Shown one piece after another: positions 41,063 to 49,659 of a DNA stretch of 64,000 bases. The stretch's first letter is position 1, and every line of letters begins with the position of its first letter. The notes below the pieces were generated by a model. It worked only from the letters and a program-made list of their open reading frames with translations, was not told the DNA's origin and did no database searches. Where the stretch lies: NCBI RefSeq assembly GCF_028826105.1, contig NZ_JAQGPL010000001.1, positions 2,382,501 through 2,446,500 of the forward strand, read 5' to 3'. Both the position numbers and the translations under genes were made by a program. This DNA comes from Paenibacillus humicola. GTDB taxonomy: Bacteria > Bacillota > Bacilli > Paenibacillales > Paenibacillaceae.

Positions 41063-41761
41063 TTGCAGAAATCTGCAGTCAAAGTAACCAAAAAAATGCA
41101 GCGCCAGCTGGAGCAAAAGCGGAAGCAGAGACGGACGAGAATGTTGATGTGGTCGACGGGAGCCGCATTCGTGGCGTTGATTGTTTTGGCCGCCATCTTC
41201 AAACCAAGCTCGAAGCTCGATCTCCAATACGACACGCTGCCGCTGAACGGAAAGGCGGACGCGCCGGTCAAAATCGTCGAGTTCGGGGATTTCAAATGCC
41301 CTTCGTGCAAGCTTTTCAGCGAAAGCATTTTGCCGCAGCTTCAAAAGGACTTTATCGACAAGGGCGATGTCGGCTTCTATTTCGCCAATTTTACAATCAT
41401 CGGTCCCGACTCGAATACGGCGGCATTGGCAGGTCAGTCGATTTTCCATCAGAACAAGGATGAATTTTGGAATTTTTATCACAAAATTTATGCGAATCAA
41501 GGCAATGAGAATGTACAATGGGCGACGCCGGATTTTCTGACCGATTTCGTAAAGCAGCAGGGGATCAAGGTCGATGCGGATAAAGTCCATCAAGATATCG
41601 TGAACGGCACGTACCAGAAAGAGGTCACGGCGCAGATCAATCTCGGGAAAAAGGGCAATGTCAACGCGACCCCGACCTTGTTCATTAACGGCGAAATTTT
41701 TACCGACGTCTTTAACTACGGGCACCTGAAATCGGCGATCGAGGCGGCGATGGCCAAATGA
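41063..41761 (+). CDS. bdbD: Thiol-disulfide oxidoreductase, DsbA-like (BdbD)
   Basis: This 232-residue protein is anchored by one N-terminal transmembrane helix (about 27-46) after a basic stretch of about 26 residues. The external thioredoxin-fold domain carries the redox motif Cys79-Pro-Ser-Cys82 in FGDFKCPSCKLF and the cis-Pro loop NATPTLFINGE. It oxidises cysteines in exported proteins and is itself reoxidised by the quinone-coupled partner encoded next. TTG start behind AGGGGGGAAAA; the stop overlaps the bdbC start by 4 bases. Confidence 0.93.
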   Translation: MQKSAVKVTKKMQRQLEQKRKQRRTRMLMWSTGAAFVALIVLAAIFKPSSKLDLQYDTLPLNGKADAPVKIVEFGDFKCPSCKLFSESILPQLQKDFIDKGDVGFYFANFTIIGPDSNTAALAGQSIFHQNKDEFWNFYHKIYANQGNENVQWATPDFLTDFVKQQGIKVDADKVHQDIVNGTYQKEVTAQINLGKKGNVNATPTLFINGEIFTDVFNYGHLKSAIEAAMAK

Positions 41762-42195
41762 TGCGGCAATACGCGCTGTTCTGCGCCTGGGTCGTATCGC
41801 TCGTCGCGACGGGGGGCAGCCTGTTCCTGAGCGAGGTGATGAACTTTACCCCCTGCAAGCTGTGCTGGTTTCAGCGGATATTCATGTACCCGCTGGTCTA
41901 TCTGCTCGGCAGGGCGGCTTACAAGAACGACCGGGGAATTGTAGGGTATGCGCTCCCGCTCAGCATCTTCGGCGGCTGCATCTCGCTGTATCATTACTTG
42001 GAGCAGAAGGTGCCCGGACTGGCTAAAATACTTCCCTGTACGCAGGGCGTCCCGTGCAACGAGGATTATTTGAACTGGTTCGGCGTCATTACCATACCGC
42101 TGATGGCGCTCGTCGCCTTTATTCTGATCACGATTTTTCTGATCGCCGGCAGAAGGAACGAGGCGGACGGAACGGATGATGAGCTTGCCGATTAA
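41758..42195 (+). CDS. bdbC: Disulfide bond oxidase, DsbB-like (BdbC)
   Basis: This 145-residue membrane protein has four hydrophobic helices and two cysteine pairs: Cys33-x2-Cys36 in TPCKLCWFQR, which reduces quinone, and Cys94/Cys100 in ILPCTQGVPCNEDY, which reoxidises BdbD. This is the full DsbB/BdbC layout. ATG 41758 overlaps bdbD. A bidirectional terminator follows, shared with the convergent P-type ATPase gene. Confidence 0.95.
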   Translation: MMRQYALFCAWVVSLVATGGSLFLSEVMNFTPCKLCWFQRIFMYPLVYLLGRAAYKNDRGIVGYALPLSIFGGCISLYHYLEQKVPGLAKILPCTQGVPCNEDYLNWFGVITIPLMALVAFILITIFLIAGRRNEADGTDDELAD

Positions 42196-42205
42196 ATACG
42201 GTTTG

Positions 42206-42252
42206 CAAAAAAACTCGCTTTCGCCGCAATGACCGGCTAAGCGAGTTTTTTG
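42206..42252. terminator. Bidirectional terminator between bdbC and the P-type ATPase gene
   Basis: AAACTCGCTT (42211-42220) pairs with AAGCGAGTTT (42239-42248), with T runs on both strands. The right arm is inside the last codons of the ATPase gene. Confidence 0.85.
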
Positions 42253-44585
42253 CTGTCTGCGGCAGGCCTCTCCGGCGACCGGAGTTCAATCGGTTTCCCG
42301 CGGCGCTCCATCAGGACGGTCAGGCTGACGAGCGTAACGAAAACCGTCGCCCCCATATCGGATAAAATCGCAAACCAGAGCGTGAGCCAGCCCGGTATCG
42401 TCAGGAGCAGGGCGGCGAGCTTCAATCCGAGCGCAGCCGCCAAATTGAACTTGACGATCCGGCCTACGCGCCGGGCGATCGCGATCGCCTCCGGCAGCTT
42501 GCCGAGGTGATCCTGCATGAGCACGACGTCCGCCGTTTCGATGGCGCTGTCCGTTCCTTTGCCCATCGCGATGCCGAGGTCCGCCGCGGCGAGCGCAGGC
42601 GCGTCGTTCAAGCCGTCGCCGATCATTGCCGCGCGACCTTCGCTCGACAGCGCCCTGATTTTCGCCAGCTTCTCCTCCGGCAGCAGGCCGCCGAACCAGG
42701 CGGACACGCCGCAGGCGGCCGCCGCCCGCTGCGCCGCTTCCGGGTGGTCGCCGGTCAGCATCACCGTCCTGCGAATGCCGGCGCGGCGCAGTCGTTCCAC
42801 AATCGTTCGGCTTTCCTCCCGCAAAGGGTCGGCAATGCCGAGTAGGCCAAGCACGCCGCGTTCGTCCGTTACGATCGTCAGCGTAAGGCCGTCCGCCTTC
42901 AGCGCCTGGATCTGCTCGCGCACGTCCGCGGAAATGTCAAGCCCCGCCAGACTGCGCTCGTTGCCTGCGATATAGCGGTCGCCGCCGATGCGGGCCCGGA
43001 CGCCGCTGCCCGGCAGCGCCTCGGTCTCCTCGGGGTCCGGAAACGCTTCGGCGTGCCGCGAAGCTTCCGCCAGCACCGCTTTGGCCAGCGGATGCGAAGA
43101 CGACTTCTCGAGCGCGCCGGCAATGGACCAAAACCTCGCTTCGTCATAGACGACGGAGCGGACGACGGCCGGGCGCCCTTCCGTCAGCGTCCCGGTTTTG
43201 TCGAAGGCGACGGTGTCGATGCGCCCGAGCTGCTCCAGAAACACGCCGCCTTTGATCAGGACGCCGTTTCGCGCGCAGCGGGCGATGCCGGACAGGATCG
43301 CTACGGGAGACGACAGGATAAGCGCGCATGGGCAGCCGACGATCAAGACGGCCAATCCTTGGTACAGCCATTTGCTCCATTCGCCGCCGAACGCAAGGGG
43401 TGGAAGGATCGCAACGGCAATCGCGATGACGATGATCAGCGGGGTATAATAACCCGCAAACCGGTTGATGAACAGCTCGGTGGGCGTTTTCGTTTCCTGT
43501 GCTTCTTCCACGAGATGAAGAATTTTCGCGAACGAAGAGTCGCTGTACGGTTTGTCGATGCGGACGTGCAGCACGCCTTCGTTGTTCAGGCTGCCGCCGA
43601 ATACGGCGTCGCCGGCCGCTTTGTCGACCGGGAGCGATTCGCCGGTGAGCGCCGCTTCGTTCACGGAGCTGCGGCCCCGTTCGACGCGTCCGTCCGAAGG
43701 GATTTTCTCGCCCGGCCTGACGATGACGAGATCGAACCGCTGCAGCGAAGCGATCGGCACGACCGTCTCCGTTCCGTCCATCAGCTTGACCGCTTGCTTG
43801 GGCGCCTCCTGCAGCAGCGTTTCCACCTGCCGCCGCGCTTTCTCCATGCCGAGCCCTTCGAGCAGCTCGTTCAGCCCGAACAGGATGGCGACCAGCGCCG
43901 CTTCCTTCCAGTCGCCCAGCCCGACCGCGCCGATCAGGGCGATGGTCATAAGCGTATCGATCGTAAATCGAAAGGCGAGCAGATTTCGCAGCCCTCGCAG
44001 GAAGGTCGAATACCCGCTGACGACGATGGCGGCTGCGTACATGGCGATGCGAAGCCAATCGGGCAGTACGCTTGCGAGGAGCGCGGCGGCGCCAAACAGC
44101 ACCGCGGACAGGATAAGCAGCGCATATGCCGTTCGTCTGCCGCTGCCGTGAGCATGCGAATGGCCGTGTGCATGATGGTCGTGCCCGTCTGTCATATGGG
44201 GGTGCTCGCGATCGACGTCGGAGTGGGGATGCTCGTGCGCGGCAGCCGTTTCGTGATCGGCTGCAGCATGCGAATGAGCGCGATGTTTTCCATGCCCGTG
44301 CCTAGGCCCGGAGGAATGCTCGGCCTCCGCTCCGTGTCCGCCGCCGCTTCCGTCATGAAGCGGATGCCCCTCTGCTGCGGCATCGACGTGAACGGAATCG
44401 AGCTCGGCGCGGTCCGATTTCAATATTCGGCGCACGTCTGCCAGGGATACGCGCGGGTCGAGCTTCAGCTTCCCGGAAGCGAAGCTGAGCGTTGCGGATT
44501 CGCCGTATTCCAGCGCCCGGATCCGCCTTTCGAGCTCCATGGCGCAGCTGCCGCAGGAAAGACCTCTGACGCGGTATTCGTTCAT
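42237..44585 (-). CDS. Zn/Cd/Pb-type heavy-metal exporting P1B ATPase
   Basis: This 782-residue pump has an N-terminal HMA domain (residues 1-65) with Cys11-x2-Cys14 in GLSCGSC, a His-rich linker (66-146, 23 His) and about eight membrane helices. It also has the actuator motif LTGESLP, the ion-site CPC in [13 protein letters not shown], phospho-acceptor Asp in DKTGTLTEG, an HP motif (SSHPLAKAV) and the hinge [16 protein letters not shown]. The CPC plus C-terminal DMGAT pattern fits the Zn2+/Cd2+ class (CadA/ZntA) rather than copper pumps. It is divergent from an ArsR/SmtB repressor gene, with an operator between. Confidence 0.94.
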   Translation of the reverse strand: MNEYRVRGLSCGSCAMELERRIRALEYGESATLSFASGKLKLDPRVSLADVRRILKSDRAELDSVHVDAAAEGHPLHDGSGGGHGAEAEHSSGPRHGHGKHRAHSHAAADHETAAAHEHPHSDVDREHPHMTDGHDHHAHGHSHAHGSGRRTAYALLILSAVLFGAAALLASVLPDWLRIAMYAAAIVVSGYSTFLRGLRNLLAFRFTIDTLMTIALIGAVGLGDWKEAALVAILFGLNELLEGLGMEKARRQVETLLQEAPKQAVKLMDGTETVVPIASLQRFDLVIVRPGEKIPSDGRVERGRSSVNEAALTGESLPVDKAAGDAVFGGSLNNEGVLHVRIDKPYSDSSFAKILHLVEEAQETKTPTELFINRFAGYYTPLIIVIAIAVAILPPLAFGGEWSKWLYQGLAVLIVGCPCALILSSPVAILSGIARCARNGVLIKGGVFLEQLGRIDTVAFDKTGTLTEGRPAVVRSVVYDEARFWSIAGALEKSSSHPLAKAVLAEASRHAEAFPDPEETEALPGSGVRARIGGDRYIAGNERSLAGLDISADVREQIQALKADGLTLTIVTDERGVLGLLGIADPLREESRTIVERLRRAGIRRTVMLTGDHPEAAQRAAAACGVSAWFGGLLPEEKLAKIRALSSEGRAAMIGDGLNDAPALAAADLGIAMGKGTDSAIETADVVLMQDHLGKLPEAIAIARRVGRIVKFNLAAALGLKLAALLLTIPGWLTLWFAILSDMGATVFVTLVSLTVLMERRGKPIELRSPERPAADSKKLA

Positions 44586-44612
44586 GAGCCGCCCACCTTC
44601 GGTCGAATTTTA

Positions 44613-44634
44613 TATATGAATACTTGCTCATATA
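44613..44634. promoter_or_regulatory. Operator for the ArsR/SmtB repressor
   Basis: TATATGA (44613-44619) and TCATATA (44628-44634) form a perfect inverted repeat with an 8-base spacer, of the kind bound by SmtB/CadC/CzrA repressors. It lies 28 bases before the P-type ATPase start, where it would block that promoter. Confidence 0.75.
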
Positions 44635-44674
44635 ATAAAACCAATGCCAAAAGAAGTCAATTTAAATTTCGTAT

Positions 44675-44682
44675 GCTATAAT
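44675..44682 (+). promoter_or_regulatory. Extended -10 element of the arsR-type gene
   Basis: TGCTATAAT ends at 44682 (TATAAT 44677-44682, with TG one base before). The -35 region is poor, typical of extended -10 promoters. Confidence 0.5.
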
Positions 44683-44720
44683 GGGGAGCACAATAATTAG
44701 ACACGGCTGGTGACATTACG

Positions 44721-45089
44721 ATGATAGATAAAACGATTCAAGAGGGATGCGACGACAGCTGCGCCGGAACGGAAGCGGATATTCACGGCGTCAAAGCGCA
44801 GCTGGTTGACGAAACGTCGGCCTCCGCGATGGCAGATCTGTTCAAGACGCTCGGCGACCCGACGCGCATTAAGCTGATTCACGCGCTCCTTCAGAGCGAG
44901 TTGTGCGTGCACGACCTGACCCGGGTGCTGGAAATGGGTCAGTCGGCCGTGTCGCATCAGCTCCGTTTTCTGCGCAATATGCGGATCGTCAAACGGCGGA
45001 AGGTCGGCAAGACGGTTTATTATTCGCTCGACGACGATCACATTGAGCAGCTGTTCCTGCAAACGCTGCAGCATTTGAAGCATGAATAA
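44721..45089 (+). CDS. ArsR/SmtB-family metal-responsive repressor
   Basis: This 122-residue winged-helix repressor has the core FKTLGDPTRIKLIHALLQSE, then ELCVHDLTRVLEMGQSAVSH, the recognition helix QSAVSHQLRFLRN and a wing RRKVGKTVYYSL. The CVHDL motif matches the alpha-3 site of CadC-type sensors, with N-terminal cysteines (Cys10, Cys14) as possible extra ligands. The C-terminal DDDHIEQLFLQTLQHLKHE supplies alpha-5 zinc-site residues. It could therefore sense Cd/Pb or Zn. It is divergent from the P-type ATPase and would repress it until metal binds. Confidence 0.94.
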   Translation: MIDKTIQEGCDDSCAGTEADIHGVKAQLVDETSASAMADLFKTLGDPTRIKLIHALLQSELCVHDLTRVLEMGQSAVSHQLRFLRNMRIVKRRKVGKTVYYSLDDDHIEQLFLQTLQHLKHE

Positions 45090-45201
45090 CGGCTTCGGAA
45101 GCGCTAGAATTCCTTCAGTATATTCATGAACGGCCTCCTGCGCTTGGCGCATCGGCCGGAAAGGGCGGATCGCCGCCCTTTGACCGTTTCTCAGTGAAAA
45201 A

Positions 45202-45240
45202 CAAAAAACCGGCATCGAACCTGTAAGGCTCGTGCCGGGC
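45202..45240 (-). terminator. Terminator after the L,D-transpeptidase gene
   Basis: CCGGCATCGAACC (45209-45221) pairs with GGCTCGTGCCGG (45227-45238) with one bulge, followed on the minus strand by TTTTTTG. Confidence 0.75.
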
Positions 45241-45255
45241 CCGGCTCTTTCGCGG

Positions 45256-45966
45256 TTATTCCCAAAGCCCCAGCTCCTCGTAAACCTTCGGGGAAACGAC
45301 CCCGTTCGGCGCCAGGCTGCGGTCCCGCTGGAACCGTTTCAGCGCCGCCGACGTGTCCGCCCGGAATTTGCCGTTGCAGCTTCCGTTAAAATAGCCGGCG
45401 CTCTTCAGCCGGGACTGGATCAGCTGCACGTCTCCGCCGACATCGCCTTCCGCCAGCTGTCGCGGCTCGTCCCTCAAATCGCCCAGAACATGGCCGAAAA
45501 TCGTCACTTTGGTGCCGATCGGAATCAGATCGTACAGCTCGAGGACGTCCCTGTTGTTCATCCGGATGCAGCCGTGGCTCAAATGCTGCCCGATGGAGAA
45601 CGGCTTGTTTGTGCCGTGAATGCCGTAGCTCCCCCAAGGGACGTTCAAGCCGAGCCAGCGCGGGCCGTATGACGGTCCCCAATTTTCTCCTTTATACGTA
45701 ATGCGATATTCTCCCGCGGGGGTAGGGGTTGACGGATTGCCGACGGCCACCCGGTACGTCTTGAATTTTTGGCCCTGCGCCCGTACGATCAGCTGGTGAT
45801 AAAGCGGATAAACTTCAATTGAATACAGTCCTTGGTCCGCAACGATCGGCAGCGAAGAATCCGCGTAGCCGTCCGCCTTCCCGGCCGTGATCAAAATGCC
45901 TGCCAGCAGCAGGGGAATCAGCGCAAGTCGAAAGGAATGTCTAATCATCATCGATCTCCGCATCAA
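45256..45966 (-). CDS. L,D-transpeptidase (YkuD) with peptidoglycan-binding domain
   Basis: This 236-residue exported protein has a signal peptide (about residues 8-35) and a YkuD catalytic domain with HGTN (His117) and SHGCIRM (catalytic Cys133). A C-terminal PG_binding_1 domain follows (VQLIQSRLKSAGYFNGSCNG, KRFQRDRSLAPNGVVSP). It would make 3-3 peptidoglycan crosslinks or modify the spore or vegetative wall. The order catalytic-then-binding is the reverse of many YkuD proteins but is common in Bacillales. On the minus strand the start lies near GCGGAGATCG. Monocistronic, with its own terminator. Confidence 0.93.
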   Translation of the reverse strand: MMRRSMMIRHSFRLALIPLLLAGILITAGKADGYADSSLPIVADQGLYSIEVYPLYHQLIVRAQGQKFKTYRVAVGNPSTPTPAGEYRITYKGENWGPSYGPRWLGLNVPWGSYGIHGTNKPFSIGQHLSHGCIRMNNRDVLELYDLIPIGTKVTIFGHVLGDLRDEPRQLAEGDVGGDVQLIQSRLKSAGYFNGSCNGKFRADTSAALKRFQRDRSLAPNGVVSPKVYEELGLWE

Positions 45967-46107
45967 AATTTTTTCATATCTGCCGCTAGTGTAACCTTAT
46001 GTTTCAATATCATACTTGGGCAAGAACGGAATTCCCGGACAATAGACCGGGCACAAACAAAGCCTCTTCCGCTGATGAAGCATGACTAATCGGAAGAAAA
46101 TGGAGAG

Positions 46108-46614
46108 ATGGGCATGGAACACCGGCTGATGGCGACCGCTTTTTTGTTCAACGGCGAACGGGTCTTGATGATGCGAAAAAGGGGAAGCCGTCTTTACGAT
46201 GCGGAATTTTGGAGCGGTCTTGGAGGTCATCTGGAGCCATGCGAGCTGGGCTGTCCCATGGAGGCTTGTCTCAGGGAAATTGAAGAGGAATCGGGCATCC
46301 GGGCGGGCGAAATGACGGGACTCAGGCTCCGCTATATTTTGCTCCGGCTGAAGGAGGATGAAATCCGGCAGCAGTTCGTATATTTCGGTCAAACGGAGAA
46401 GACCGATCTGCGGGCATCCGATGAAGGGGAGCTGTTCTGGATCGACAGGAAGGACTGGAGGAGTGTTCCTGTCTCCAGGATTATCGCATGTATGATGGAT
46501 TATGAAGAGAAGCATCCGGACAAATGGGAAGTGATGGTCGGGACGATGTCCTTGGACCAAGACGGCAGGCCGGCCGTTCAATGGTCGGCGCTGAACGATC
46601 CGGTCGTATTTTGA
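46108..46614 (+). CDS. Nudix hydrolase
   Basis: This 168-residue cytosolic protein has the Nudix box in GGHLEPCELGCPMEACLREI followed by EEESGI. The box spacing is two residues longer than the strict G-x5-E-x7-REUxEExGU form, so substrate choice may be unusual. The rest has the typical beta strands (MATAFLFNGERVLMMRKRGS, ELFWIDRKDW). Members clean up or sense nucleoside diphosphate derivatives. ATG 46108 sits behind ATGGAGAG; ATG 46114 is an alternative. Monocistronic. Confidence 0.88.
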   Translation: MGMEHRLMATAFLFNGERVLMMRKRGSRLYDAEFWSGLGGHLEPCELGCPMEACLREIEEESGIRAGEMTGLRLRYILLRLKEDEIRQQFVYFGQTEKTDLRASDEGELFWIDRKDWRSVPVSRIIACMMDYEEKHPDKWEVMVGTMSLDQDGRPAVQWSALNDPVVF

Positions 46615-46878
46615 GACACGTGTATGCCCGGCAGCTTCTGAACGAACGACGCTGCAGGCGATAACGAAAATATGCATTTCGAGCTTCCTCACCGAGGACG
46701 AAGTACGTGCCGCTTGGACTTTTACCCGCTCCGTTGTCAAACGTCCGCGGTCTTGACAGCCTGCATTTGTTTGTTTTTGCGCAAAAAAACGCAGGAATCG
46801 ATAAATACTTCTGAAATTCCCTCAGCTACAATGATAGAGAAACGATCGTGGCGAAGCGATACGGATGGGAGTGAAAGG

Positions 46879-47757
46879 ATGAACATTCTCGTAACGGGCG
46901 TGAACGGTTTTATCGGGGAAAAGGTGGCAAGGAAGCTGGCCGAAACGCACGAGGTAATCGGAATGGCGCGGAGTCCGTTGAAAGGGGAAGCCGGGTTTCG
47001 ATTCGTTAAGGGCTCCTTCGGTCAAACGGATGACCTGCGCCGACTGAACGGGTTCCAAATCAACGCCGTCGTGCATTTGGCGGCGGTCACCGGCGGATGC
47101 AGCGAAGAGGACGGGCTTGCCGTCAATGTACAGGGGACGGGCAGGCTGTTCCGGTATTTGCTGGACAACGGCTGCCGCAGATTCGTGACGGCCAGCTCGA
47201 TTGCCGCGGCCGGCTGCCTGGATGACGAATTCGTACCGCTGGCGCTTCCGATCCCGGATGACCACCCGTGCCTGGCCAAAGACGCATACGGCTTCAGCAA
47301 GACGATGGTCGAAGAGCTGACGCGGTATTTTCACCGGAATCATCCCGGTACCGAATTCGTGAATTTGAGACTCGGTTCCGTCGTGGAGGACGAACGCTGG
47401 ACGCCGCCGCGCATCGAAGCGGTGGAAAGACTGACGCTTCCGTTCGTTCTGCTGGCGCGCGTCTATGCCAGCGACGTGGTCGAGGGGATTGCGCGGATTG
47501 TCGAGGCGCCGGTTAAAGACCGGGTGGTCACCTGCAATTTTGTCGGTCCGGATATCAGCTCGAACGTTCCCGCAGCGCAGGTCATCAAGTCTTATTTGGG
47601 GAAAAAAGCCGCTGCCTTTAATCTGGAGATATACCGGAGCCGCGAAGGAGAGTTCAAGCCGCTGTACGATATCGGGCGGCTAAAGGAGGAATTTGGCTTC
47701 GAGCCGGCGAAATCGACGCGGTTTCCGGCCGCGGCGGAAACGTTGGACAGCCGATAA
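46879..47757 (+). CDS. NAD-dependent epimerase/dehydratase (extended SDR)
   Basis: This 292-residue protein has the nucleotide-binding motif VTGVNGFIGEKVA at the N-terminus, and LAAVTGG and NVQGTGRLFRYLLDNG in the expected places. Catalytic Ser-Ser and Tyr-x3-Lys appear as TASSIAAAG and DAYGFSK. The length and order match nucleotide-sugar or related epimerases. ATG 46879 follows GGAGTGAAAGG; the frame runs another 69 codons upstream, but that stretch has no ribosome site and no family similarity. The substrate is unknown. Confidence 0.9.
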   Translation: MNILVTGVNGFIGEKVARKLAETHEVIGMARSPLKGEAGFRFVKGSFGQTDDLRRLNGFQINAVVHLAAVTGGCSEEDGLAVNVQGTGRLFRYLLDNGCRRFVTASSIAAAGCLDDEFVPLALPIPDDHPCLAKDAYGFSKTMVEELTRYFHRNHPGTEFVNLRLGSVVEDERWTPPRIEAVERLTLPFVLLARVYASDVVEGIARIVEAPVKDRVVTCNFVGPDISSNVPAAQVIKSYLGKKAAAFNLEIYRSREGEFKPLYDIGRLKEEFGFEPAKSTRFPAAAETLDSR

Positions 47758-47907
47758 ACGAGGTCCGAAAACGGCAAGCCGGGCGCCGAGGCGGAGTAAT
47801 ACCATTGGTTACGAAATACACGAATACGTCCGGCCCCCGGGCGGAAAGCATGGCGTCTCTCGGTAGGCCGGTCCGCAAGAAACGGGCGACCGAAGGGAAA
47901 ATAGACC

Positions 47908-48360
47908 TTATTTATGACCGAGTTGTTCCGCCAAACCGATCAGAAGTCCTTCATTTCCACGTATGTAGCAGAGACGGTACGAATTCTCGTACTGGACCAC
48001 TTCGCCTACGAGCACAGCACCATGTTTGGCGAGTCGGGATACCATTTCGTCAAGGTCCTCAACGGCGAACATGACGCGCAAATATCCGAGAGCATTGACA
48101 GGAGCGGTTCGGTGATCCGATACAGCAGGCGGGGCGATAAAGCGCGAAAGCTCAAGCCGGCTGTGGCCATCCGGGGTAACCATCATCGCAATCTCTACGC
48201 GCTGCGAGCCCAGCCCGGTCACGCGGCCGGCCCATTCGCCTTCGATTATAGCCCGCCCTTCGAGCTTCAAGCCAATCTCCTCGAAGAAAGAGATGGCTTC
48301 ATCGAGGGATTCGACTACGATGCCGACATTGTCCATACGTAGTAATTTGTTATTTACCAT
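47908..48360 (-). CDS. VOC-family (glyoxalase-like) protein
   Basis: This 150-residue protein shows the two-lobed VOC pattern: LLRMDNVGIVVESLDEAISF in the first lobe and YLRVMFAVEDLDEMVSRLAK with YIRGNEGLLIGLAEQL in the second. Such proteins are metal-dependent isomerases, dioxygenases or antibiotic-binding proteins; this subgroup is uncharacterised as far as I know. The start at 48360 is chosen for AAGGAG 8 bases upstream on the minus strand. Confidence 0.88.
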   Translation of the reverse strand: MVNNKLLRMDNVGIVVESLDEAISFFEEIGLKLEGRAIIEGEWAGRVTGLGSQRVEIAMMVTPDGHSRLELSRFIAPPAVSDHRTAPVNALGYLRVMFAVEDLDEMVSRLAKHGAVLVGEVVQYENSYRLCYIRGNEGLLIGLAEQLGHK

Positions 48361-48523
48361 CGTTTGATCTCCTTCTGTGTGCAAATTTATATTTTACGAA
48401 ATTCAATTCGTGATGCCTGTAATAAGACCGTTTTACGCAATAAAATGACACGGATACCGATATTCTAAACTCCTAATATTTCGACTCCTTTATCCATTCG
48501 GAGTTCCGATATATTTCCTGCTT

Positions 48524-48552
48524 TTGAATAGCGATATTACCCTGATTATAGA
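48524..48552 (+). promoter_or_regulatory. Possible promoter of a short orphan transcript
   Basis: TTGAAT (48524-48529), a 17-base spacer and TATAGA (48547-48552). A terminator follows about 95 bases downstream with no gene in between. Confidence 0.4.
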
Positions 48553-48563
48553 ACATTAGTTCG
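48550..48563. promoter_or_regulatory. LexA-like palindrome 1 (GAAC-ATTA-GTTC)
   Basis: AGAACATTAGTTCG matches the core GAAC-N4-GTTC of Gram-positive SOS boxes. It overlaps the -10 end of the promoter-like element at 48524-48552. Confidence 0.45.
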
Positions 48564-48613
48564 TATAAATCAAATATGAACAGCAAAATTTAACATAGCC
48601 AAAGCAAAATGGC

Positions 48614-48652
48614 GGGCCTGTTCCGGCAAAATGTTCCGGGACGGGCTTTTTC
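48614..48652 (+). terminator. Orphan intrinsic terminator
   Basis: GCCTGTTCCGG (48616-48626) pairs with CCGGGACGGGC (48636-48646) through two U-G wobbles in RNA, followed by TTTTT. No plus-strand gene ends upstream of it. Confidence 0.65.
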
Positions 48653-48693
48653 ATTTGCCGGTCCGGCTCCGGCAGTTTCGTACGCCGTAGACG

Positions 48694-48753
48694 AACGAAT
48701 GCACGTGAATTTAGGTAAGAACAAACGAATGCGTGTGAATTTAAGCGAGAAAA
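48694..48753. repeat. Two tandem 30-bp repeats ahead of the AraC-type gene
   Basis: AACGAATGCACGTGAATTTA begins the first copy (48694) and AACGAATGCGTGTGAATTTA the second (48724), with a period of exactly 30. They lie just upstream of the promoter at 48766-48794. Confidence 0.8.
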
Positions 48754-48765
48754 CTCGTTTTGCCG

Positions 48766-48794
48766 TTCCCAAGCCCCGAAATGTATGCTATAAT
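48766..48794 (+). promoter_or_regulatory. Probable promoter of the AraC-type gene
   Basis: TTCCCA (48766-48771), a 17-base spacer and TATAAT (48789-48794), with TG one base before the -10. Confidence 0.55.
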
Positions 48795-48801
48795 TAAAAT
48801 G

Positions 48802-48815
48802 CGAACAAACGTTCG
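48802..48815. promoter_or_regulatory. LexA-like palindrome 2 (CGAAC-AAAC-GTTCG)
   Basis: The arms CGAAC and GTTCG are perfectly complementary around AAAC. The site sits at about +1 to +15 of the promoter just upstream, a repressing position. It fits the Gram-positive SOS box core, or a TetR-type operator. Confidence 0.5.
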
Positions 48816-48828
48816 AAGGGGTGAGGTA

Positions 48829-49659
48829 ATGATCCGGATCAAAAGTGAGGAAGATACGGGAATCGGCACCGCCCGGTATGCCGGAATCGACGAGGTGGTC
48901 GCCTTTATCCAGCAGCATCTCTACGAGCCTCTCCCGCTATCGCGCTTGGCCGGCTACGCCTCTTACAGCCCGTTTCATTTTACGCGCATCTTCAAGGAGA
49001 GAATGGGGCTCTCGCCCCTTTATTACGTTTCGTCGCTCCGGCTGCAGATGGCCAAGGACCTGCTGCTCCGCACCGGCCTCAGCATTCGCGACGTCGGGCT
49101 GGAAATCGGGCAGCAGAGCCTCGGGACATTTACGACCCGCTTTACCGAACGGGTGGGCATGACGCCGGCCGAATTTCGCAATTCGCGGCTGCAGGCGGAC
49201 AGCCATCTGCGATCCCTGCGAATGCTGGACAATTGGAGGACGTTTCAGCCGCCGGGAATCGGATACGCCGATGTCGAGGGCACAATTCGGGCGGAGGTGC
49301 CGTTCGAAGGCATCGTGCTGGTCGGACTGTTCGCCAAACCGATCCCCGAAGGTGTTCCGCAGTACGGAACGCTGCTGTCTTCCCCGGGGAAATTTCGGCT
49401 GCCTGGCGTCCGGCCCGGAACGTATTATTTGATGTCCACGTCGATTCCATGGGGCATGCAGGCACTAGACGTTCTGCTGCCGCACAATACCCTGCGCGCC
49501 CGCTCGTTGACGCCAATCGTTGTACGGACGGAACCCCTCGTTCCGCACCAGCACCTTACGCTGCGAGCGCCGCGTTTGGACGACCCTCCGATACTTGTCT
49601 CGATTCCGCTGCTGATGGACAGGTTTTTGCGGCAGGTAAGGGAAAGCCGCAACCGGTAA
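48829..49659 (+). CDS. AraC-type transcriptional regulator with N-terminal DNA-binding domain
   Basis: This 276-residue protein has the AraC double helix-turn-helix at its N-terminus (LPLSRLAGYASYSPFHFTRI and LSIRDVGLEIGQQSLGTFTT), ending at about residue 120. A C-terminal domain of about 150 residues follows, with beta-rich segments (FEGIVLVGLFAKPIPEGVPQ and onwards, PGTYYLMSTSIPWGMQALDV). This is the reverse of the usual order but is known for Rob/SoxS-like and Ada-related members. ATG 48829 follows GGGGTGAGG. The upstream palindrome and repeats suggest self- or SOS-type regulation. The signal is unknown. Confidence 0.88.
   Translation: MIRIKSEEDTGIGTARYAGIDEVVAFIQQHLYEPLPLSRLAGYASYSPFHFTRIFKERMGLSPLYYVSSLRLQMAKDLLLRTGLSIRDVGLEIGQQSLGTFTTRFTERVGMTPAEFRNSRLQADSHLRSLRMLDNWRTFQPPGIGYADVEGTIRAEVPFEGIVLVGLFAKPIPEGVPQYGTLLSSPGKFRLPGVRPGTYYLMSTSIPWGMQALDVLLPHNTLRARSLTPIVVRTEPLVPHQHLTLRAPRLDDPPILVSIPLLMDRFLRQVRESRNR

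Larger units (their letters stand above)
48361..48828. other. AT-rich control region between the VOC and AraC-type genes
   Basis: There is no convincing gene in these 468 bases. It contains two promoter-like pairs, two GAAC-N4-GTTC palindromes, an orphan terminator and two 30-bp tandem repeats, listed separately. The first 200 bases also carry the VOC gene promoter on the other strand. Confidence 0.6.

Noticed and set aside
43053..44681. A 542-codon open frame on the plus strand opposite the P-type ATPase gene
   Set aside because: It is an antisense shadow of a clearly functional pump gene, without protein-family features or a ribosome site.
48694..48753. A CRISPR array
   Set aside because: Only two units, directly abutting with no spacers, and no cas genes in the window.
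48609..48797. A 62-codon frame through the orphan terminator and the 30-bp repeats
   Set aside because: It has no ribosome site and crosses a terminator; the repeated amino-acid pattern is simply the translation of the 30-bp DNA repeat.
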